Positions 47,085 through 57,650 of a stretch of DNA of 64,000 nt are shown piece by piece; positions within the stretch are counted from its first letter, which is position 1, and the number at the start of each line of letters is the position of its first letter. The stretch covers positions 826,501 through 890,500 of the forward strand of contig NZ_JAPEUL010000009.1 of the NCBI RefSeq assembly GCF_026113935.1, given 5' to 3'. The translations under genes and the position numbers were made by a program. The notes under the pieces were generated by a model. The model ran no database searches and was not told the DNA's origin. It saw only the letters and a program-made list of their open reading frames with translations. The DNA is from Marinomonas rhodophyticola (GTDB lineage Bacteria > Pseudomonadota > Gammaproteobacteria > Pseudomonadales > Marinomonadaceae).

Positions 47085-48491
47085 TTATGCGCTGTAGTAC
47101 AGTTCAAACTCAAGTGGGTGAGTTGTCATAGACACACGGCGAGCTTCTGCTGATTTCATAGCAATGTAAGCATCAATCATGTCATCAGAGAATACACCAC
47201 CTTGTGTTAGGAATGCGCGGTCTTCATCTAGACATTTTAGCGCTTCTTCCAAGCTGCTAGCCACAGTAGGGATAGCCAATGCTTCTTCTGCTGGTAGGTC
47301 ATACAAGTCTTTGTCTGCTGCATCGCCAGGGTGAATCTTGTTTTTGATACCATCAATACCCGCCATCAACATAGCAGAGAATGCTAGGTATGGGTTAGCG
47401 GTTGGATCAGGGAAACGCGCTTCGATACGTTTGCCTTTAGGGCTTGAAACGTATGGGATACGAATAGACGCTGAACGGTTACGAGCTGAATAAGCTAGCA
47501 TAACAGGTGCTTCGAAGTGAGGCACAAGACGCTTGTAAGAGTTCGTTGAAGCGTTAGTGAACGCGTTCAATGCTTTAGCGTGCTTGATGATACCGCCGAT
47601 GTAATAAAGCGCCATTTCAGATAGACCAGCGTATTGATCGCCAGCAAATTGGTTTTGGCCATCTTTCCAGAAAGATTGGTGAACGTGCATACCAGAACCG
47701 TTGTCGCCAACGATTGGTTTTGGCATGAAAGTCGCTGTTTTGCCGTACGCATGAGCAACGTTGTGCACACAGTACTTAAGAATTTGAACTTCATCTGCTT
47801 TCTTAACGAGAGTGTTAAATTTAACACCGATTTCGTTCTGGCCAGCTGTTGCTACTTCGTGGTGGTGAACTTCAATAACTAAGCCCATGGTTTCCATAGC
47901 GCCACACATAGCGCCACGAAGGTCGTGGTGAGAGTCAACTGGTGGCACTGGGAAATAGCCGCCTTTTACGAAAGGACGGTGACCCATGTTGCCGCCTTCA
48001 AACTTCTTGTTAGAAGACCAAGCTGCTTCTTCAGAGTTGATCTCTACAGAACAACCTGACATGTCAGTTTTCCACTTAACATCATCAAAAATAAAGAATT
48101 CTGGTTCTGGACCAAAGAATGCTGTATCGCCAAGACCAGTTGATTTAAGGAATTCTTCGGCACGTAGCGCAACAGAGCGTGGGTCGCGGTCATAGCCTTG
48201 CATTGTAGAAGGCTCAATGACGTTACAACGAACAATTACTGTAGACTCTTCGGTGAAAGGATCGATAATCGCAGTATCATCCTGTGGCATCATGATCATG
48301 TCGGATTCGTTAATGCCTTTCCAGCCAGTAATGGAAGAACCATCAAACATCTGACCGTTTTCAAAAAACTCTTCATCTACCGTAATAGCTGGAATAGTTA
48401 CGTGTTGTTCTTTACCTTTAAAATCGGTAAAGCGAAGGTCAACCCACTTCGCGTCATGCTCAGCAATCAAGGCAAGGGTCTTGTTTGACAT
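47085..48491 (-). CDS. glnA: Glutamine synthetase type I (GlnA)
   Basis: A 468-residue dodecameric glutamine synthetase (glutamate + NH3 + ATP to glutamine). Signatures: [39 protein letters not shown], and the adenylylation site [10 protein letters not shown] with Tyr397, the same number as in E. coli, so control by GlnE is expected. A sigma-54 promoter lies 84-99 bases upstream, and ntrBC follow on the same strand behind a terminator. Length and motifs are typical. Confidence 0.96.
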   Translation of the reverse strand: MSNKTLALIAEHDAKWVDLRFTDFKGKEQHVTIPAITVDEEFFENGQMFDGSSITGWKGINESDMIMMPQDDTAIIDPFTEESTVIVRCNVIEPSTMQGYDRDPRSVALRAEEFLKSTGLGDTAFFGPEPEFFIFDDVKWKTDMSGCSVEINSEEAAWSSNKKFEGGNMGHRPFVKGGYFPVPPVDSHHDLRGAMCGAMETMGLVIEVHHHEVATAGQNEIGVKFNTLVKKADEVQILKYCVHNVAHAYGKTATFMPKPIVGDNGSGMHVHQSFWKDGQNQFAGDQYAGLSEMALYYIGGIIKHAKALNAFTNASTNSYKRLVPHFEAPVMLAYSARNRSASIRIPYVSSPKGKRIEARFPDPTANPYLAFSAMLMAGIDGIKNKIHPGDAADKDLYDLPAEEALAIPTVASSLEEALKCLDEDRAFLTQGGVFSDDMIDAYIAMKSAEARRVSMTTHPLEFELYYSA

Positions 48492-48574
48492 AGTTGTTCT
48501 CCAGTCGTAGTGAAAGCGAAATTACTTTTCGTTTATAGAGTGCTTCAATATAAAGCGCCATTTGTCGAATATAA

Positions 48575-48590
48575 AGCATAACTTGTGCCA
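48575..48590 (-). promoter_or_regulatory. Sigma-54 promoter of glnA
   Basis: On the minus strand TGGCAC-AAGTT-ATGCT matches the -24 element perfectly and the -12 GC with correct spacing (consensus TGGCAC-N5-TTGCW). The start of transcription would be near 48563, about 72 bases before the ATG. Confidence 0.75.
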
Positions 48591-48652
48591 GAATTTTGTG
48601 CGGTCTAATAAAGTCTTATATTACAATAAGATAGAATTTTTTAATTTTACAG

Positions 48653-48743
48653 TGCACTTATTGGTTGCCAAAAAAGGTCTATAAAAAAGTCTTAATGATT
48701 CATTTTGGTGCGCAATGTTGTGCTTTTGTTCTTTTTTGGTGCA
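48653..48743. promoter_or_regulatory. NtrC-site-like motifs between glnA and thiI
   Basis: TGCACTTATTGGTTGC (48653-48668) resembles the NtrC site TGCAC-N5-GGTGCA with one shifted base, about 100 bases upstream of the predicted glnA start. Two further half-sites, TTTTGGTGC (48703) and TTTGGTGCA (48735), follow. The rest of the 48492-48823 gap shows no gene. Confidence 0.4.
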
Positions 48744-48823
48744 GTTTTGGTGTTTTCGTATTGAGACGCTTTTCTTTATAATATTTGTCTTCTTTTTAAT
48801 CTCCGGAATGAATCGCATCTCCT

Positions 48824-50276
48824 ATGAAGTTTATTGTTAAGTTCTTTGCAGAAATCACTATTAAAAGTCGTCCAGTACGAAAAGCGTTTATTAAGCAGCT
48901 TAAGCACAACATTAAGTTGGTGCTTAAAAAATATGACTCTGATGTGATTGTTTCGGGTAATTGGGATTTCATTGAGGTGTTTTCAGATAGGGATGAGCGA
49001 CGAGAGGATTTCATACAGGCTCTTTCCAATATAGCTGGCATCGCGCATTTTCAGTATGTTCGCGAATTCCCGCTGACAGGCTTGGATGATATTGTCGAGC
49101 AAGCGGCAGCTTCTTATGGGGATGTCATTAAAGGGGCTGTGTTTGCGGTTCGAGTAAAGCGTGTTGGTCAACATGATTTTACTTCCATTGATGCAGAACG
49201 ATACATTGGCGGCTGTTTAAGAGCCCCGTTGTGGTGCTTTGGCTGTACGCTTGAAAGACCCCGAAGTGTTAGTGCCTATTGATATTCGAGACAATCGAGT
49301 TTGGATGATTGAGCAACGAGTTAAAGGTCTCGGAGGATACCCACTTGGGTCCCAAGACCCTGTGTTGTCATTGATGTCAGGTGGTTATGACTCAACCGTT
49401 AGTTCTTATTTGACCATGAGCCGTGGTTTGAAGACGCATTTTTGTTTTTTTAATCTCGGTGGTGATGCTCATGAAATAGGTGTTAAGCAAGTATCCAACT
49501 TTATTTGGGAAAAATACGGTTCGGCATTAAATGTGAAATTCATTACCGTGCCTTTTGAAGCGGTTGTTGGTGAAATTTTAACCAAAGTCGACAATTCCGA
49601 AATGGGCGTTATTTTAAAACGCATGATGTTGCGTGCTGCTTCTCAGCTAATGAAAGAGGTGGGTGCGAAAGCCCTAGTCACGGGGGAAAGTGTGGCTCAG
49701 GTATCTAGCCAAACGTTAATGAACTTAAAAGTGATTGATCAAGTGACGGAAGAACTGGTGTTACGTCCTTTGATTACCACGAATAAGCAGGAAATAATTG
49801 ATAAAGCGATTGAGATTGGTACGGCCCCTTTTGCGGCCAGTATGCCTGAATTTTGTGGTGTTATTTCTGTGAAACCAACAACACGAGCAAAAATGCATCG
49901 TGTTGAAAAGCAAGAAGCCAATTTTAACTTTGAGGTTTTGGAACAGGCCATAGCGAATGCAAGCATTGTATCCATCCAGAATGTAATGGACGATGTGGCA
50001 AAACAATATCAAGGTGATGTGCCTGTGGTCCGCATGCCGGTTGGTGACGAAGTTATTATTGATATTCGCCACCCAGACGAAGTAAGTAATCGTCCACTAA
50101 AAGTCAGTGGTCGGCCTGTTAAAGCCATCCCCTTCTTTGCTTTAGAGTCCAGCTGGAGCGATTTAGAGCGAGAGGTGACGCATTTATTGTATTGTGGCAA
50201 AGGTGTTATGAGTCGAATGCAAGCGTCTTATTTATTAGGCAAAGGGCACGAAAATGTAGGAGTCTATTTGCCCTAA
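48824..50276 (+). CDS. thiI: tRNA 4-thiouridine / thiazole sulfurtransferase ThiI (frameshifted)
   Basis: About 483 residues after correction: N-terminal ferredoxin-like and THUMP domains (about 1-165), PP-loop ATPase with LSLMSGGYDSTVS near residue 180, and a C-terminal rhodanese domain with the catalytic cysteine in LLYCGKGVMS near residue 457 (Cys456 in E. coli). It makes s4U8 in tRNA and supplies sulfur for thiazole. One surplus C in the CCCC run at 49224-49227 splits it; removal gives GGCLRARCGALAVRLKDPEV. It is divergent from glnA. Confidence 0.9.
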
Positions 50277-50395
50277 AAACACACAACATATTAAATTGTC
50301 ATTCTAATTTCTTGGCTGCATTTTAATGTACTTTTAAACACTTACATTAGGTAACAGTCGTTATTTTTTGGTTTACAAACTATTACTTAATACAG

Positions 50396-50431
50396 AAAGG
50401 CTCTTGATTCATATCAAGAGCCTTTTTTTTA
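50396..50431 (+). terminator. Terminator after thiI
   Basis: AAAGGCTCTTGA and TCAAGAGCCTTTTTTTT form a 12-pair perfect stem with loop TTCATA and a long T-run. Confidence 0.92.
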
Positions 50432-50494
50432 TGCTGCCTATGCTTGTTGCCCTTTAAGTCTATTGGTTTTTGTTCATTTTAAAGAGGGCGAGGA

Positions 50495-52102
50495 ATGCCA
50501 CATACAGCGATTAGAAAAGAGCGTGTTGTGAATCTTGATGCGAATATTTTGTCGATCACCGATCTCAATAGTGCCATAAAGTACGTGAATCCTGAGTTTG
50601 AAAAGGTGAGTGGTTATCAGTCAGATGAGTTAATTGGGCAGCCTCATAATATTATACGTCACTCAGATATGCCCGCATTAGCCTTTAAAGATCTTTGGGG
50701 GCATTTACAGTGTGGACAATCTTGGATGGGGATTGTAAAAAATCAGTGTAAAAATGGCGATTATTATTGGGTTGACGCCTATGTTAGCCCCATTTGCTGT
50801 AATGGGGTGATTACAGAATATCAATCTGTTCGACGCAGCCCTGAAAAAAATGTTCGCGACAGAGCGGAACAGCTCTACCAGAACAGCTTATTAGATGAAA
50901 AAAAGGCTTTTAGAAAATTACGAAGGCCGAAGTTGTCATTGTTCCAGAAATTGCCACTAATTATTTCGTTGTGTTTTGGCTTGTCTTTTGTTGGTGCTGC
51001 TTTTCAATTAATTTGGTTAAAAAGTGTATTTGAATGGGGGGCTTTGTTTGCCTGTTTAATCAGTGTAGAGAGAGTGTTAAGACCACTTAAAAGCGTTCTT
51101 GAAGAAGCAAAAATCATCTCAGATTCATCGTTGGCTATGTATCTTTACACTGGCCGGACGGATGAAGTAGGTCAGCTGCGCCTTGCCATGATCCGGTTAC
51201 GTGGTGAGACCGCAGCGATTATGGGGCGCATAAGTGATTTTGCTAAAAATGTGAGGGCAAGGCAGTCAACAATATGTGCCAGTATTGATAGTAAGCAGAG
51301 AGCTTTTAATACTTTATCGGATGATTTTTGCCTAATTGAGCAGTCGTCACAAAATATGGTCTTGGTAACGGAAGCGGCGTCTTTGTCCGTTCAGAAAAGT
51401 GAGGCTAATGCTAACATGGCAAAAAGTTACATGGCGGAAGGACGAGAGGGAATGCAGTCCTCTCGATCGGCAATGAATCGTGTCTGTCAGCAGGTTGAAG
51501 AAGCACGTGACGGGTTATTGAATTTAAACGCCGATAGTAACGCAATTTCTTCTGTTGTGGCTGTTATTCGAGAGGTTGCTGAGCAAACAAACTTATTGGC
51601 GCTTAATGCCGCAATTGAAGCCGCAAGAGCGGGTGATCAAGGACGAGGTTTTGCCGTTGTGGCCGATGAGGTCAGAGGGCTGGCAAATCGTACATATCAT
51701 TCAACCGAAGATATTGTTGCTGTTATGGAGCGTCTGCAAAAAGGGTCTATGTTAGCATTATCTAAAATGGAGCAAGCCTATCTTGTTGCTCAAGAAAGCC
51801 AAGTGAGAGTGAATGCAGCAGAACTTAAATTGATTGAAGCTCAGGCAGAAATCGAATCGGTGCATCAACAAATGCAAGAAACGGCGAATGCGATGCTAAA
51901 ACAAAATGTCTGCGCAGGTGACATCAGTAATCGAATGGTTAATGCGGTAAAAGTAGTCAATGGATTGGTTTTACACGGTGAGCAAGACGCAAAAGAGTGT
52001 GATAAGGTAAATGTGCAGGTTCAACAGATGGAAGAGCTTGCCGCGCAATTTTGGTCACAAACACTAGACCAGCCTGTTCGTGAAAAAGGCATCAAAAAAT
52101 GA
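50495..52102 (+). CDS. Aer-like PAS chemoreceptor (methyl-accepting chemotaxis protein)
   Basis: A 535-residue receptor. An N-terminal PAS domain (about 15-125, with [49 protein letters not shown]) resembles the FAD-binding PAS of Aer. Membrane segments lie near 148-195 ([23 protein letters not shown]). A HAMP-like linker is followed by the signalling domain with the hairpin [41 protein letters not shown] near 355-395. There is no periplasmic sensor domain, so it probably senses internal redox or oxygen. FAD binding is inferred from the family. Confidence 0.88.
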   Translation: MPHTAIRKERVVNLDANILSITDLNSAIKYVNPEFEKVSGYQSDELIGQPHNIIRHSDMPALAFKDLWGHLQCGQSWMGIVKNQCKNGDYYWVDAYVSPICCNGVITEYQSVRRSPEKNVRDRAEQLYQNSLLDEKKAFRKLRRPKLSLFQKLPLIISLCFGLSFVGAAFQLIWLKSVFEWGALFACLISVERVLRPLKSVLEEAKIISDSSLAMYLYTGRTDEVGQLRLAMIRLRGETAAIMGRISDFAKNVRARQSTICASIDSKQRAFNTLSDDFCLIEQSSQNMVLVTEAASLSVQKSEANANMAKSYMAEGREGMQSSRSAMNRVCQQVEEARDGLLNLNADSNAISSVVAVIREVAEQTNLLALNAAIEAARAGDQGRGFAVVADEVRGLANRTYHSTEDIVAVMERLQKGSMLALSKMEQAYLVAQESQVRVNAAELKLIEAQAEIESVHQQMQETANAMLKQNVCAGDISNRMVNAVKVVNGLVLHGEQDAKECDKVNVQVQQMEELAAQFWSQTLDQPVREKGIKK

Positions 52103-52276
52103 ATATTTGAATATTTTATTGACTTTTTTAGCCACTTTAATGGGATATTCACAAATATCAGGGTACAATTGCGCGAATTTTACCCCGCACCAAGATTCGA
52201 GACGCTTGAAGAGCATACTTGTTCGTATCAAGCGGCGTTACATCTTTTTGCTCACGCTAAACGCAGAGAACTATAA

Positions 52277-54097
52277 ATGTCTAATGATATCAATAAGTTA
52301 CGTAACGTAGCTATTATTGCCCACGTTGACCACGGTAAAACAACCTTGGTTGATCAGCTATTAAGCCAATCTGGCACATTGGATCGTAAAGATCAAGGTT
52401 CTGAACGAATCATGGATTCTAACGACCAAGAAAAAGAACGTGGCATCACGATTTTGGCGAAAAACACGTCAATCATGTGGAACGACTACCGTATTAATAT
52501 CGTGGATACACCTGGACACGCCGATTTTGGTGGTGAGGTTGAGCGTGTATTGTCTATGGTTGATTCTGTACTTTTGTTGGTTGACGCTGTGGATGGTCCA
52601 ATGCCGCAAACGCGTTTTGTAACCTCAAAAGCATTTGAGCGTGGCCTACGTCCTATCGTTGTTATCAACAAAATTGACCGTCCAGGTGCTCGTCCTGATT
52701 GGGTTATGGATCAAGTGTTTGATTTGTTCGACAGTCTTGGTGCAACAGAAGAGCAGTTAGATTTCCCTGTTATTTACGCGTCTGCTATCAACGGTATTTC
52801 TGGTAATGATCCAGAGAACATGGCGGAAGACATGACGCCGCTGTACCAAATGATTGTAGACAGTGTGCCAGTGCCAGATGTTGACCCAGATGGCATGTTC
52901 CAAATGCAGATTTCTGCATTGGATTATGATGCTTATGTCGGTGTTATCGGTATCGGCCGTATCACACGCGGTAGTTTGTCTCCAAACCAGCAGGTTGTTG
53001 TTAAGTCTGCTGATGGCAAAGAGCGTAAAGGTAAAGTGTTAAACGTGAAGGGCTATCATGGTCTGGCGCGTGTTGATACCGATAAAGCCGGTGCTGGTGA
53101 TATCGTGTGCATTACGGGTATTGATGGCTTGAGTATCTCTGATACCTTATGTAATCCTGATTGTGTTGAAGCATTGCCAGCATTGTCAGTGGATGAGCCG
53201 ACGGTAAGTATGACCTTTATGGTCAACGATTCTCCTTTTGCCGGTAAAGAAGGTAAATTTATTACCACTCGTAATATTTCAGACCGTCTTGATCGAGAGC
53301 TTATCCATAACGTGGCATTGCGTGTTCGCCAAGGTGAAACACCGGATAAATTTATTGTATCTGGCCGTGGTGAGCTACATCTTTCTGTATTGATTGAAAA
53401 CATGCGCCGCGAAGGCTTTGAGATGGGGGTTTCCCGTCCTGAAGTGGTCCAAAAAGAAGTCGATGGCAAAATCCACGAACCTTTTGAGCGTGTCGTTATC
53501 GACGTTGAAGAGCAACATCAAGGTTCTATCATGGAAGAGCTTGGTTTGCGTAAAGCGGAATTGACCAACATGGAACCCGATGGAAAAGGTCGTGTGCGTC
53601 TTGAATTCATGGCGCCTTCTCGTGGTCTAATCGGTTTCCGTGGTTTGTTCCTAACGCTCACTTCTGGCTCTGGTATTATGACCAGCGTATTTGATCATTA
53701 CGGTCCTGTAAAAGACGGTGATGTAGGTGGTCGTCAGAACGGTGTGTTGGTCAGCATGGTGACAGGTAAAACAGCGGCGTTTGCTTTGTTTAACCTACAA
53801 AGCCGTGGTCGTTTGTTCTTGGGTCACGCGGTTGAAGTATATGAAGGTCAGGTCATCGGTCTTCATTCACGCGATAATGACTTAACGGTTAACCCAGTTA
53901 AAGGTAAGCAGTTAACGAACATGCGAGCCTCTGGTACGGATGAAGCTTTGACCTTGACGCCACCGATTCGTCACACGCTTGAACAAGCACTTGAGTTTAT
54001 CGAAGACGACGAGTTGGTAGAAGTGACGCCAGTCAGTATTCGTATTCGTAAAAAACTATTGACTGAAAACGAGCGTAAACGCGCTGGTCGTAAGTAA
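52277..54097 (+). CDS. typA: Ribosome-associated translational GTPase TypA/BipA
   Basis: A 606-residue GTPase related to EF-G. G1 [10 protein letters not shown], the G2/switch region [12 protein letters not shown]3 [16 protein letters not shown]4 [11 protein letters not shown] and G5 YASAING are intact, followed by domain II and the C-terminal TypA domain ([23 protein letters not shown]). It binds the ribosome and assists 50S assembly under stress and cold. The length matches E. coli BipA (607). It is monocistronic with a terminator about 85 bases downstream. Confidence 0.96.
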   Translation: MSNDINKLRNVAIIAHVDHGKTTLVDQLLSQSGTLDRKDQGSERIMDSNDQEKERGITILAKNTSIMWNDYRINIVDTPGHADFGGEVERVLSMVDSVLLLVDAVDGPMPQTRFVTSKAFERGLRPIVVINKIDRPGARPDWVMDQVFDLFDSLGATEEQLDFPVIYASAINGISGNDPENMAEDMTPLYQMIVDSVPVPDVDPDGMFQMQISALDYDAYVGVIGIGRITRGSLSPNQQVVVKSADGKERKGKVLNVKGYHGLARVDTDKAGAGDIVCITGIDGLSISDTLCNPDCVEALPALSVDEPTVSMTFMVNDSPFAGKEGKFITTRNISDRLDRELIHNVALRVRQGETPDKFIVSGRGELHLSVLIENMRREGFEMGVSRPEVVQKEVDGKIHEPFERVVIDVEEQHQGSIMEELGLRKAELTNMEPDGKGRVRLEFMAPSRGLIGFRGLFLTLTSGSGIMTSVFDHYGPVKDGDVGGRQNGVLVSMVTGKTAAFALFNLQSRGRLFLGHAVEVYEGQVIGLHSRDNDLTVNPVKGKQLTNMRASGTDEALTLTPPIRHTLEQALEFIEDDELVEVTPVSIRIRKKLLTENERKRAGRK

Positions 54098-54181
54098 TAG
54101 CGATTTTTGAAAAGGTATGAAAGTACCCTTTACAAAGAGCAGCAGCAAATGAATTCATGCAAATGAATTCGTGAGCGACAG

Positions 54182-54210
54182 AAGCGCCTTCGGGCGCTTT
54201 TGTTTTTTCT
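54182..54210 (+). terminator. Terminator after typA
   Basis: AAGCGCC-TTCG-GGCGCTTTTGTTTTTT: a hairpin with a UUCG tetraloop and T-run. Confidence 0.88.
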
Positions 54211-54275
54211 AAACTTTGTTAAAGTCAGGTGTTTTATTTAGCTGAGTGAGTATTGGTAAGTAAAAGGAGATAGGG

Positions 54276-54710
54276 ATGAAAGTCTTGGTGCAGCGAGCGT
54301 TAAATGCGAGCGTTGTTGTTGATGGTGACATCATCGGCGCAATTGATCATGGTCAGCTAGTATTGGTCGGTATTGAGAAAGGTGATACCGAGACGGACAC
54401 TCAAAGGCTGGCTGATAAATTGTTGAAGTACCGTATGTTTAGTGATGAAGAGGGCAAAATGAACTTAAATGTTCAGCAGGTTTCTGGTGGTGTCTTATTG
54501 GTGTCGCAATTTACCTTGGCTGCTGAAACTAAGAAAGGTTTGCGTCCTGGCTTTTCTACAGCCGCAATTCCAGAAGAGGGAGAGCGTCTGTTTAATGACT
54601 TTGTGAATAAAGTGCGTGCTCAATACAGTAAGGTTGAAACAGGGCGTTTTGGAGCCGACATGAAAGTCTCTTTTACCAATGATGGCCCTGTTACCTTTAT
54701 GCTTGATTAA
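54276..54710 (+). CDS. dtd: D-aminoacyl-tRNA deacylase Dtd
   Basis: A 144-residue proofreading enzyme that removes D-amino acids from mischarged tRNAs. Signatures: MKVLVQRALNASVVVDG, GQLVLVGIEKGD, the active-site SQFTLAAETKKGLRPGF, and the cross-subunit Gly-cisPro segment NDGPVTFMLD. GGAGA precedes the ATG. The length is usual (145 in E. coli). It is convergent with the next gene. Confidence 0.95.
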   Translation: MKVLVQRALNASVVVDGDIIGAIDHGQLVLVGIEKGDTETDTQRLADKLLKYRMFSDEEGKMNLNVQQVSGGVLLVSQFTLAAETKKGLRPGFSTAAIPEEGERLFNDFVNKVRAQYSKVETGRFGADMKVSFTNDGPVTFMLD

Positions 54711-54728
54711 GTCTTATATTTGGTTGAT

Positions 54729-55679
54729 TTACGGACGGTTCAGCAATTGGTAAACATGATAGGCACTGGCTACATCGGCAAGAGCAGTGCCAACCGATTT
54801 AAATAAAGTGGTTTGGCTGTTGTTGAGTCGACCTTTTATTGTCCCATTACACAGCTGCGCAAGTTCACCTTGTAGGTGATCCTCCTTGATGCAGGCCTCC
54901 TCCAGTGGGATTAAAATATCGCCCGCTTCGTTTAATACATTCAAGAGGCTATCGACAATGACATGCGACATTTTAACGGTAGCGGAGTCGCATTCTCGAC
55001 AGTGTCTGTGGTGATTACCCACCAGATCTATATGAGTGCCAGCAGCAAGAGAGGCGCTTTTAAATAAGGGGGTTGGGCTGCCAGTGGCGCAACTGATGAT
55101 ATCGACGCCAGTAATCACTTCTTCATAATGTGCACATACCTCTACGTTAAGGTCGGGGCGAATATGTTTGATTTTTTGTTGTACCTTGCGCATTTTTTCT
55201 TCTGAGCGACCATGAACATAAATGGTATGAAGTGGTCTAACGCTGGCGTGGGCGAGTGCCATATAAGGCGCTAATTCCCCTGTGCCAAACAAGAGAAGTG
55301 TGCAGGCATCTTCCTTTGCCATATAGTTAGCAGCCAGAGCTGATACAGCTGCGGTTCGCCAATACGTTAGACTGGTGCCATCGACCAGAGCGAGCGGCGC
55401 GCCAGTTGGTCGAGAAAAAAGTAACACTTGGGCGGCGACAGTGAGGCGTCCTTTTTCTGGGTTTTCCGGATAATGAGTGAAGGATTTCACGCCTAATACT
55501 TCTTCTGTCCATGCGGGAAGAACCGCAAACGTATCATGCTTATCCAACGAGCCGCTGGGTAAAGGGTATATTTGTCTTTGTGGCATTCCAAAACTCTGTT
55601 GGAACGTTTTCTCAATCGCTGGAATCAGTGTTTCAAAGCTCAATACTTGGTTGACAGCATTCGCATTTATTATCTGCAT
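54729..55679 (-). CDS. Ornithine cyclodeaminase / mu-crystallin family protein
   Basis: A 316-residue NAD(P)-binding protein. Features: FAVLPAWTEEVLGVKSFTHYPENPEKGRLTVAAQVLLFS, GAPLALVDGTSLTYWRTAAVSALAANYMA (substrate-site region) and a Rossmann motif LLFGTGELAPYMALAH. The family includes ornithine cyclodeaminase, L-lysine cyclodeaminase, ketimine reductase and N-methyl- or D-amino-acid-related enzymes, so the substrate is open. The ATG at 55679, with GAGAGG upstream, is preferred to a TTG six codons before. It is a single gene between dtd and the tat operon. Confidence 0.8.
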   Translation of the reverse strand: MQIINANAVNQVLSFETLIPAIEKTFQQSFGMPQRQIYPLPSGSLDKHDTFAVLPAWTEEVLGVKSFTHYPENPEKGRLTVAAQVLLFSRPTGAPLALVDGTSLTYWRTAAVSALAANYMAKEDACTLLLFGTGELAPYMALAHASVRPLHTIYVHGRSEEKMRKVQQKIKHIRPDLNVEVCAHYEEVITGVDIISCATGSPTPLFKSASLAAGTHIDLVGNHHRHCRECDSATVKMSHVIVDSLLNVLNEAGDILIPLEEACIKEDHLQGELAQLCNGTIKGRLNNSQTTLFKSVGTALADVASAYHVYQLLNRP

Positions 55680-55781
55680 AGCGGGAAAGCCTCTCAATAT
55701 ACGTTAGGTTGTTCAGCACAATAGCACTCTGGCATAAATCGATGAAGAGTCGTTTTGTTGAGAGAGGGCGGTGATATAAAA

Positions 55782-55813
55782 AAAAAAGCACTTGAATTAG
55801 GTTCAAGTGCTCT
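55782..55813 (-). terminator. Terminator of the tat operon
   Basis: On the minus strand AGAGCACTTGAA and TTCAAGTGCTTTTTTTTTT form a 10-pair stem followed by a ten-T run, 27 bases past the tatC stop. Confidence 0.92.
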
Positions 55814-55839
55814 AAAAAATGATGGTTAAGTTTGAGGTT

Positions 55840-56610
55840 TTACTGAGCCGACTGAGTGCTTTCACTCCGCTCTTCGCTACCATCGACAACCACTTTAACA
55901 GTGCGTCCCGCCAAAAGGCCCAATTCAAACAGCAACCACATAGGTATGGCTAGCAAAGTTTGCGAGAAAATATCAGGCGGTGTGATCAACATGCCAACGA
56001 CAAAGCAACCTAGAAAAATATAAGGGCGCTTTTTTGCTAAAGCCGCAACGGTTGTCACACCGGCTTTGATCAGCAAGTAGGTAGCGACAGGAATTTCAAA
56101 GGTGACGCCAAACGCAAAGAAGAGTTTGAGTACAAAGTTTAAATAATTATTAATATCAGTCATGACCGTGACTTCGCCAGGTCCTACTGTCGTGAAAAAG
56201 CCAAAAATCAATGGCAGAACAATGTAATAGGCAAACAAGATGCCAGCATAAAAAAGGAAAATACTGGACACCAATAAGGGTATCGCAATTTGTTTTTCAT
56301 TTTTGTACAAGGCTGGGGCAATGAAGGACCATGCTTGATACAGGGTATAAGGAACAGAGATTAAAACAGAAACAAAAAATGTCAGCTTTAGGGGGGCTAA
56401 AAAAGGCGAAGCGACTTCTGTTGCTATTAATGAGCTGCCAGGAGGTAGCAAAAGTCGTAATGGTTCAGACACAATAAGGTATAAGTCGTTGGCAAACGCA
56501 TATAGGCCAACAAATAAAATCAGTATCGCTAAAACCGACTTTAGTAAACGATTTCTAAGCTCGAGAAGATGAGCAACCAATGGTGCTTGATTTGAAGAAT
56601 CTGTACTCAT
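55840..56610 (-). CDS. tatC: Twin-arginine translocase subunit TatC
   Basis: A 256-residue inner-membrane protein with six helices. It receives twin-arginine signal peptides. Signatures: APLVAHLLELRNRLLKSV, SLIATEVASPFLAPLKLTFFVS, YQAWSFIAPALYKNEK, and FGVTFEIPVATYLLIKAG. It is downstream of tatA and tatB with a 43-base gap and ends the operon at a strong terminator. Confidence 0.95.
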   Translation of the reverse strand: MSTDSSNQAPLVAHLLELRNRLLKSVLAILILFVGLYAFANDLYLIVSEPLRLLLPPGSSLIATEVASPFLAPLKLTFFVSVLISVPYTLYQAWSFIAPALYKNEKQIAIPLLVSSIFLFYAGILFAYYIVLPLIFGFFTTVGPGEVTVMTDINNYLNFVLKLFFAFGVTFEIPVATYLLIKAGVTTVAALAKKRPYIFLGCFVVGMLITPPDIFSQTLLAIPMWLLFELGLLAGRTVKVVVDGSEERSESTQSAQ

Positions 56611-56653
56611 AATGCGTCACATGTCCGCGTATAGTTTGTCAAAGTTCGTTCCG

Positions 56654-57064
56654 TTAAGGACGAGATGTGGCTTCAGGCGTTTTCTCTGTATGGTTTGCCG
56701 GTTGGTCGATCTCTATCGCTGTGTCTGCTTTTAGTTTATCGGATAACGGTGCTTGTTCTGCTTCAATGTTCGCTTGAGCGTCTTTATGCTCAGCAACTGG
56801 TTCTTGAGTTGCCACGGGTAAAATCGTGTTTTGAATAGCACGTTCCTCTTTTAAAAGGCGTTGATTCGTTTCACTGATTTTTTGCTGAAGTTCCTCTTGA
56901 TCAAGCTGAGCATTAATTTCTCTTTGTACGGAATTAATACTGCGTTTTATTTTACGCACCCACAACCCAGCCATTTTAGCAGCATGAGGCAAACGTTCAG
57001 GGCCGAGCACTAACAGGCCAACAACGAAAACAACAAGCAGTTCAGAAAAGCCAATATCGAACAC
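56654..57064 (-). CDS. tatB: Twin-arginine translocase subunit TatB
   Basis: A 136-residue protein: N-terminal membrane helix MFDIGFSELLVVFVVGLLVLGPERLP, an amphipathic helix (AAKMAGLWVRKIKRSINSVQREIN), and a polar, acidic tail. It forms the substrate-receptor complex with TatC. It starts 3 bases after the tatA stop. The typical FxxEL and GPERLP motifs are present. Confidence 0.93.
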   Translation of the reverse strand: MFDIGFSELLVVFVVGLLVLGPERLPHAAKMAGLWVRKIKRSINSVQREINAQLDQEELQQKISETNQRLLKEERAIQNTILPVATQEPVAEHKDAQANIEAEQAPLSDKLKADTAIEIDQPANHTEKTPEATSRP

Positions 57065-57067
57065 AGC

Positions 57068-57286
57068 TTAGGCGCTCTTATCGTCTTTTTTGACATCAGC
57101 ATCAATCACTTTGTGCTGGGCGACTTTGTCATCTTCTGCTTTGTCGTCTTTATCAACGGCTTCTTTAAAGCCTTTTACGGCTCCGCCTAGGTCCGACCCG
57201 AGATTTTTAAGTTTTTTGGTGCCAAAGATAAGAATTAGGATGGCTAATACGATCAAAAGTTGCCAAATACTGATTCCACCGAACAT
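57068..57286 (-). CDS. tatA: Twin-arginine translocase subunit TatA
   Basis: A 72-residue pore-forming subunit: membrane helix [44 protein letters not shown] with the conserved FGTKKL hinge, then a charged tail. The family length is about 70-90. It lies 15 bases after hisE in the ubiE-ubiB-hisE-tatABC order known from pseudomonads. Confidence 0.94.
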   Translation of the reverse strand: MFGGISIWQLLIVLAILILIFGTKKLKNLGSDLGGAVKGFKEAVDKDDKAEDDKVAQHKVIDADVKKDDKSA

Positions 57287-57301
57287 ATTTTTCTCCCATT
57301 T

Positions 57302-57634
57302 TTATTTGTTACGATTGGCTTTTTCGTCTAAGCCAGACAAGTTGAATCGACGTGCTAATTCATCCAATATCGCCTCTGGGCCAATATCTAAATGAGATAA
57401 CATGACAAGTGTGTGAAACCAGAGATCTGCTGTTTCATAAATCAAATCAGACTTATCGCCAGAGATGACAGCATCTTTCGCAGCAATGATGGTTTCAATG
57501 CTTTCTTCGCCTACTTTCTCTAGGATCTTATTTAATCCCTTTGCGTGTAGACTAGCAACATAAGAAGAATCAGCGGCGGCGGTTTTACGTTGTTCTAGAG
57601 TGGCTGCTAACTCAGCCAATACATCGGATCTCAT
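57302..57634 (-). CDS. hisE: Phosphoribosyl-ATP pyrophosphatase HisE
   Basis: A 110-residue MazG-like all-alpha enzyme converting phosphoribosyl-ATP to phosphoribosyl-AMP in histidine synthesis. Motifs: [31 protein letters not shown] (metal-binding glutamates) and [19 protein letters not shown]. It lies 16 bases after ubiB. In many pseudomonads hisI precedes hisE here; no hisI is present between ubiB and hisE. Confidence 0.92.
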   Translation of the reverse strand: MRSDVLAELAATLEQRKTAAADSSYVASLHAKGLNKILEKVGEESIETIIAAKDAVISGDKSDLIYETADLWFHTLVMLSHLDIGPEAILDELARRFNLSGLDEKANRNK

Positions 57635-57650
57635 TATAATCTCTCGAATG

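Noticed and set aside
52115-52170. TTGACT and TACAAT motifs upstream of typA as a sigma-70 promoter
   Set aside because: The two do not sit at proper spacing from each other, and no good partner box is seen.
53056-53469. 137-codon minus-strand frame inside typA
   Set aside because: Antisense to a highly conserved GTPase, with Ser/Thr/Arg-rich composition typical of a shadow frame.
54147-54174. Direct repeat CAAATGAATTC(A/G)TG twice, after typA
   Set aside because: Two short copies only, just before the terminator; no spacer or array structure. Probably slippage, with no CRISPR character.
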